DNA of 64,000 bases from Solwaraspora sp. WMMD792 (GTDB lineage: Bacteria; Actinomycetota; Actinomycetes; Mycobacteriales; Micromonosporaceae): assembly GCF_029626105.1 (NCBI RefSeq), contig NZ_JARUBH010000009.1:5084001-5148000 (forward strand), in the 5' to 3' direction. The notes under the pieces are model-generated. The model did not search any database, was not told where the DNA came from, and worked only from the letters and a program-made list of their open reading frames with translations. The position numbers and the translations under genes were made by a program. Of the stretch, positions 62,233 to 64,000 are shown piece after piece (position 1 is the first letter of the stretch; each line of letters opens with the position of its first letter).

Positions 62233-64000
62233 GCCGACCGGGGCCGGGTCGGCGGCTGGCGCTGAGCCGACGGCCACCGGCGGTGCGTCAGCGACCGGCG
62301 GTGCCCGGGTGCCGCTGCGGCACAGCCTGGTGCTGCGGCTGCTCGGCGCGTCGGTGCTGGTGACGGTCTGCGCGGTCGTCGCCACCGCCTGGCTGACCGT
62401 GGAGTCGACCACCCGGGCGATCGAACAGGAACAGGGCCGGTCCCTCGCCGACGACGTCAGCATCTACGACACGTTGATCACGTACGCGATCGAGCACCGC
62501 GACTGGTCCGGGGTCGCGCCGACCGTCGACGAGTTGGCGGCGCGGACCGGCCGGCGGATCGTGCTGCTCGACCCGGTGACCCGCGCCCCGGTCGCCGAGT
62601 CGGCACCCGGCCCGTCGCTGCGCGACGCCCGGCCGTCGGCCACCGTCGACCCGCTCGACCTCGATCCGGCGCTGGCCGGTGCCACCGCGACGGTCACCGG
62701 GCCGGAGTCGAGCATCGCCACTGCGGCCACCGGGCAGGCGTCGAGCATTGACGCCCGGGTGGTCGGGCCGTACCGGCTCACCGAGGACGAACAGGCGATG
62801 CTGCGCGAGGTCGCCGAGGAGTACCGCGACTGCCTCGACCAGGCCGGCGAGACCGCCGAGATCGTCGAGCTGCCCAGCGGCCGGCCGACCGTCCAGATCG
62901 TCTCCCCGGCAAGCGCCGAGTCGCCTGCCGAGGTGTTCGAACCAGTCCCCAGTGACCCGCGAATCTGCGCCAAACCGGAAGTGCTGGATGAGCCGACCCG
63001 CGGCGAGATCGCTCCCCTCGATGAGCTGCTCGACCTGACCAAGAGCTGTCTGGGTCCGGCCGCCGACCAACTCGACCTCACCATCTCGGCGGTACGCTCC
63101 GTCGAGGTGCTCCGCGCCCTGCCCGGCGCGCCGTCCGACGCGGAGGTGCGGACCTGCGTCGAGGAGAGCCGCCGCAGCCAACTGCGGCCGTACGTCGCCC
63201 CGCCGGTCCTGCTGTTCGTCACCGACCCGGCGGCCGCCGGACCGGAGCCGACGACGGTCAACCTGTCCACCGGCAACCTGCTGCGGATCGCCGGCGTCGC
63301 CGGCCTGGTCCTGCTGCTCACCGTCGCGGTGACCGTCGGCGTCGGGATGCGCCTGGTCCGGCCGCTGCGGGCGCTGACCGAGGCGGCCCGCGCGCCGGTC
63401 GACCGGCAGCACCGGGTTCCGGTCACCACCCGCGACGAGATCGGCTACCTCGCCACCGCTCTCAACGACCTGGCGCAGCGGCGCGACCAACTGGAACAGC
63501 AACGCCGGGCGATGGTCAGCGATGTCGCGCACGAGCTGCGCACCCCGTTGACGAACATCCGGGCCTGGTTGGAGGCCGCTCAGGACGGCCTGGCCCCGGT
63601 GGATCCGCGTACCCTCGCGCTGCTGACCGAGGAAGCCACCCTGTTGCAGCACGTCATCGACGACCTGCGGGATCTGGCCGCAGCCGACGCCGGGACCTTC
63701 ACGCTGCACCCGGAGCCGACGTTCGTCGGTGACGTCCTCACCCAGGTCGTCGAGGCCAACCAGGGTGCCGCGACCGCCGCCGGGGTCGCCCTGCGGTTGG
63801 CGGTGCACGGCGATCCGGAGGTCACCGTCGATCCGGTACGGCTGCGTCAGCTCGTCGGCAACCTGGTCGGCAACGCGGTGCGGCACACCCCGGCCGGCGG
63901 GTCGGTCACCGTCGACTGTGCGGTACACGGCGACGGCTGGCTGACCGTCGAGGTGGTCGACACCGGGGTCGGGATCGGCGCCGACGACCTGCCGAAACTG
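62225..64000 (+). CDS. Sensor histidine kinase, 3' end outside window
   Basis: 592 codons to the right edge, no stop. A low-complexity Gly/Ala start, helix 1 at about 36-58, a large external sensor domain (about 60-350) containing seven cysteines and a weak internal duplication, helix 2 at about 353-376, HAMP, HisKA with DVAHELRTPL (H436) and the ATPase N-box NLVGNAVRHT (N550) and G-box DTGVGIG just before the edge. Transcribed with the response regulator. The external domain is unusually large for the family. Confidence 0.92.
   Translation, partial: MAEPTGAGSAAGAEPTATGGASATGGARVPLRHSLVLRLLGASVLVTVCAVVATAWLTVESTTRAIEQEQGRSLADDVSIYDTLITYAIEHRDWSGVAPTVDELAARTGRRIVLLDPVTRAPVAESAPGPSLRDARPSATVDPLDLDPALAGATATVTGPESSIATAATGQASSIDARVVGPYRLTEDEQAMLREVAEEYRDCLDQAGETAEIVELPSGRPTVQIVSPASAESPAEVFEPVPSDPRICAKPEVLDEPTRGEIAPLDELLDLTKSCLGPAADQLDLTISAVRSVEVLRALPGAPSDAEVRTCVEESRRSQLRPYVAPPVLLFVTDPAAAGPEPTTVNLSTGNLLRIAGVAGLVLLLTVAVTVGVGMRLVRPLRALTEAARAPVDRQHRVPVTTRDEIGYLATALNDLAQRRDQLEQQRRAMVSDVAHELRTPLTNIRAWLEAAQDGLAPVDPRTLALLTEEATLLQHVIDDLRDLAAADAGTFTLHPEPTFVGDVLTQVVEANQGAATAAGVALRLAVHGDPEVTVDPVRLRQLVGNLVGNAVRHTPAGGSVTVDCAVHGDGWLTVEVVDTGVGIGADDLPKL

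Noticed and set aside
62288-63928. 546-codon minus-strand frame opposite the sensor kinase
   Set aside because: Antisense shadow; kinase H- and N-box motifs are on the plus strand.

Overview
The window is high-GC actinobacterial DNA. The high G+C, frequent GTG/TTG starts, XRE-DUF5753/DUF397 pair, DUF2975/XRE pair, ArsR-DUF5937 regulator and many TAnnnT boxes placed 6-8 nt before a start codon all fit a filamentous actinomycete; I infer Micromonosporaceae (Micromonospora or a relative). No rRNA, tRNA, CRISPR array, transposase or integrase was recognised.

Layout. 1-3.4 kb: a leftward DivIVA-like operon, a tiny coupled membrane-protein pair, then an XRE-DUF5753/DUF397 regulatory pair. 3.7-9.3 kb: a very large TPR protein with 13 almost identical 204-bp units and a two-helix membrane tail; its DNA is visibly less GC-rich than its surroundings. 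9.5-15.4 kb: an accessory island in which an ~880-bp block (promoter, VOC gene and start of a divergent secreted-protein gene) occurs twice in direct orientation, flanking a DUF6183-like gene, an LRV-type pseudogene, two tandem barstar-like immunity genes and an unknown gene. It ends at a 24-bp perfect inverted repeat. 15.4-21.4 kb: an ECF sigma factor with a membrane partner, an acyltransferase-like protein, an orphan HipB-type regulator with two operators, a membrane protein, and a large secreted multi-domain protein. 21.4-29.8 kb: a complete type II Wadjet (JetABCD) plasmid-defence operon.

29.9-33.7 kb: a TetR regulator divergent from a siderophore-interacting reductase and a fused PNPOx/ferredoxin-reductase/2Fe-2S protein. 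33.9-41.5 kb: a DUF1996 protein with inserted repeats, SDR/LysR pair, CPBP protease, DUF2975/XRE pair with paired operators, an RBBP9-type hydrolase and a Tat-exported PhoX phosphatase. 41.5-43.4 kb: an orphan HigA antitoxin and a Gly/Ala-rich membrane protein of lower GC. 43.4-53.1 kb: class I fumarase, beta-propeller protein, MFS transporter with ArsR regulator, then Lrp, HppD, a mini-ORF, an RDD protein and an aminotransferase of the HisC fold that could feed tyrosine catabolism.

53.1-58.1 kb: a WxL-like cell-surface module (two paralogous secreted proteins plus a DUF916-like anchored protein), a second membrane beta-propeller protein, and a split AAA/DUF4143 ATPase preceded by a hidden array of 23-bp direct repeats. 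58.2-64 kb: a MacAB-like export module (permease, ATPase, adaptor) divergent from an OmpR-type response regulator and a sensor kinase cut by the right edge. All functional calls are from reading motifs and gene order by eye; no database search was run.
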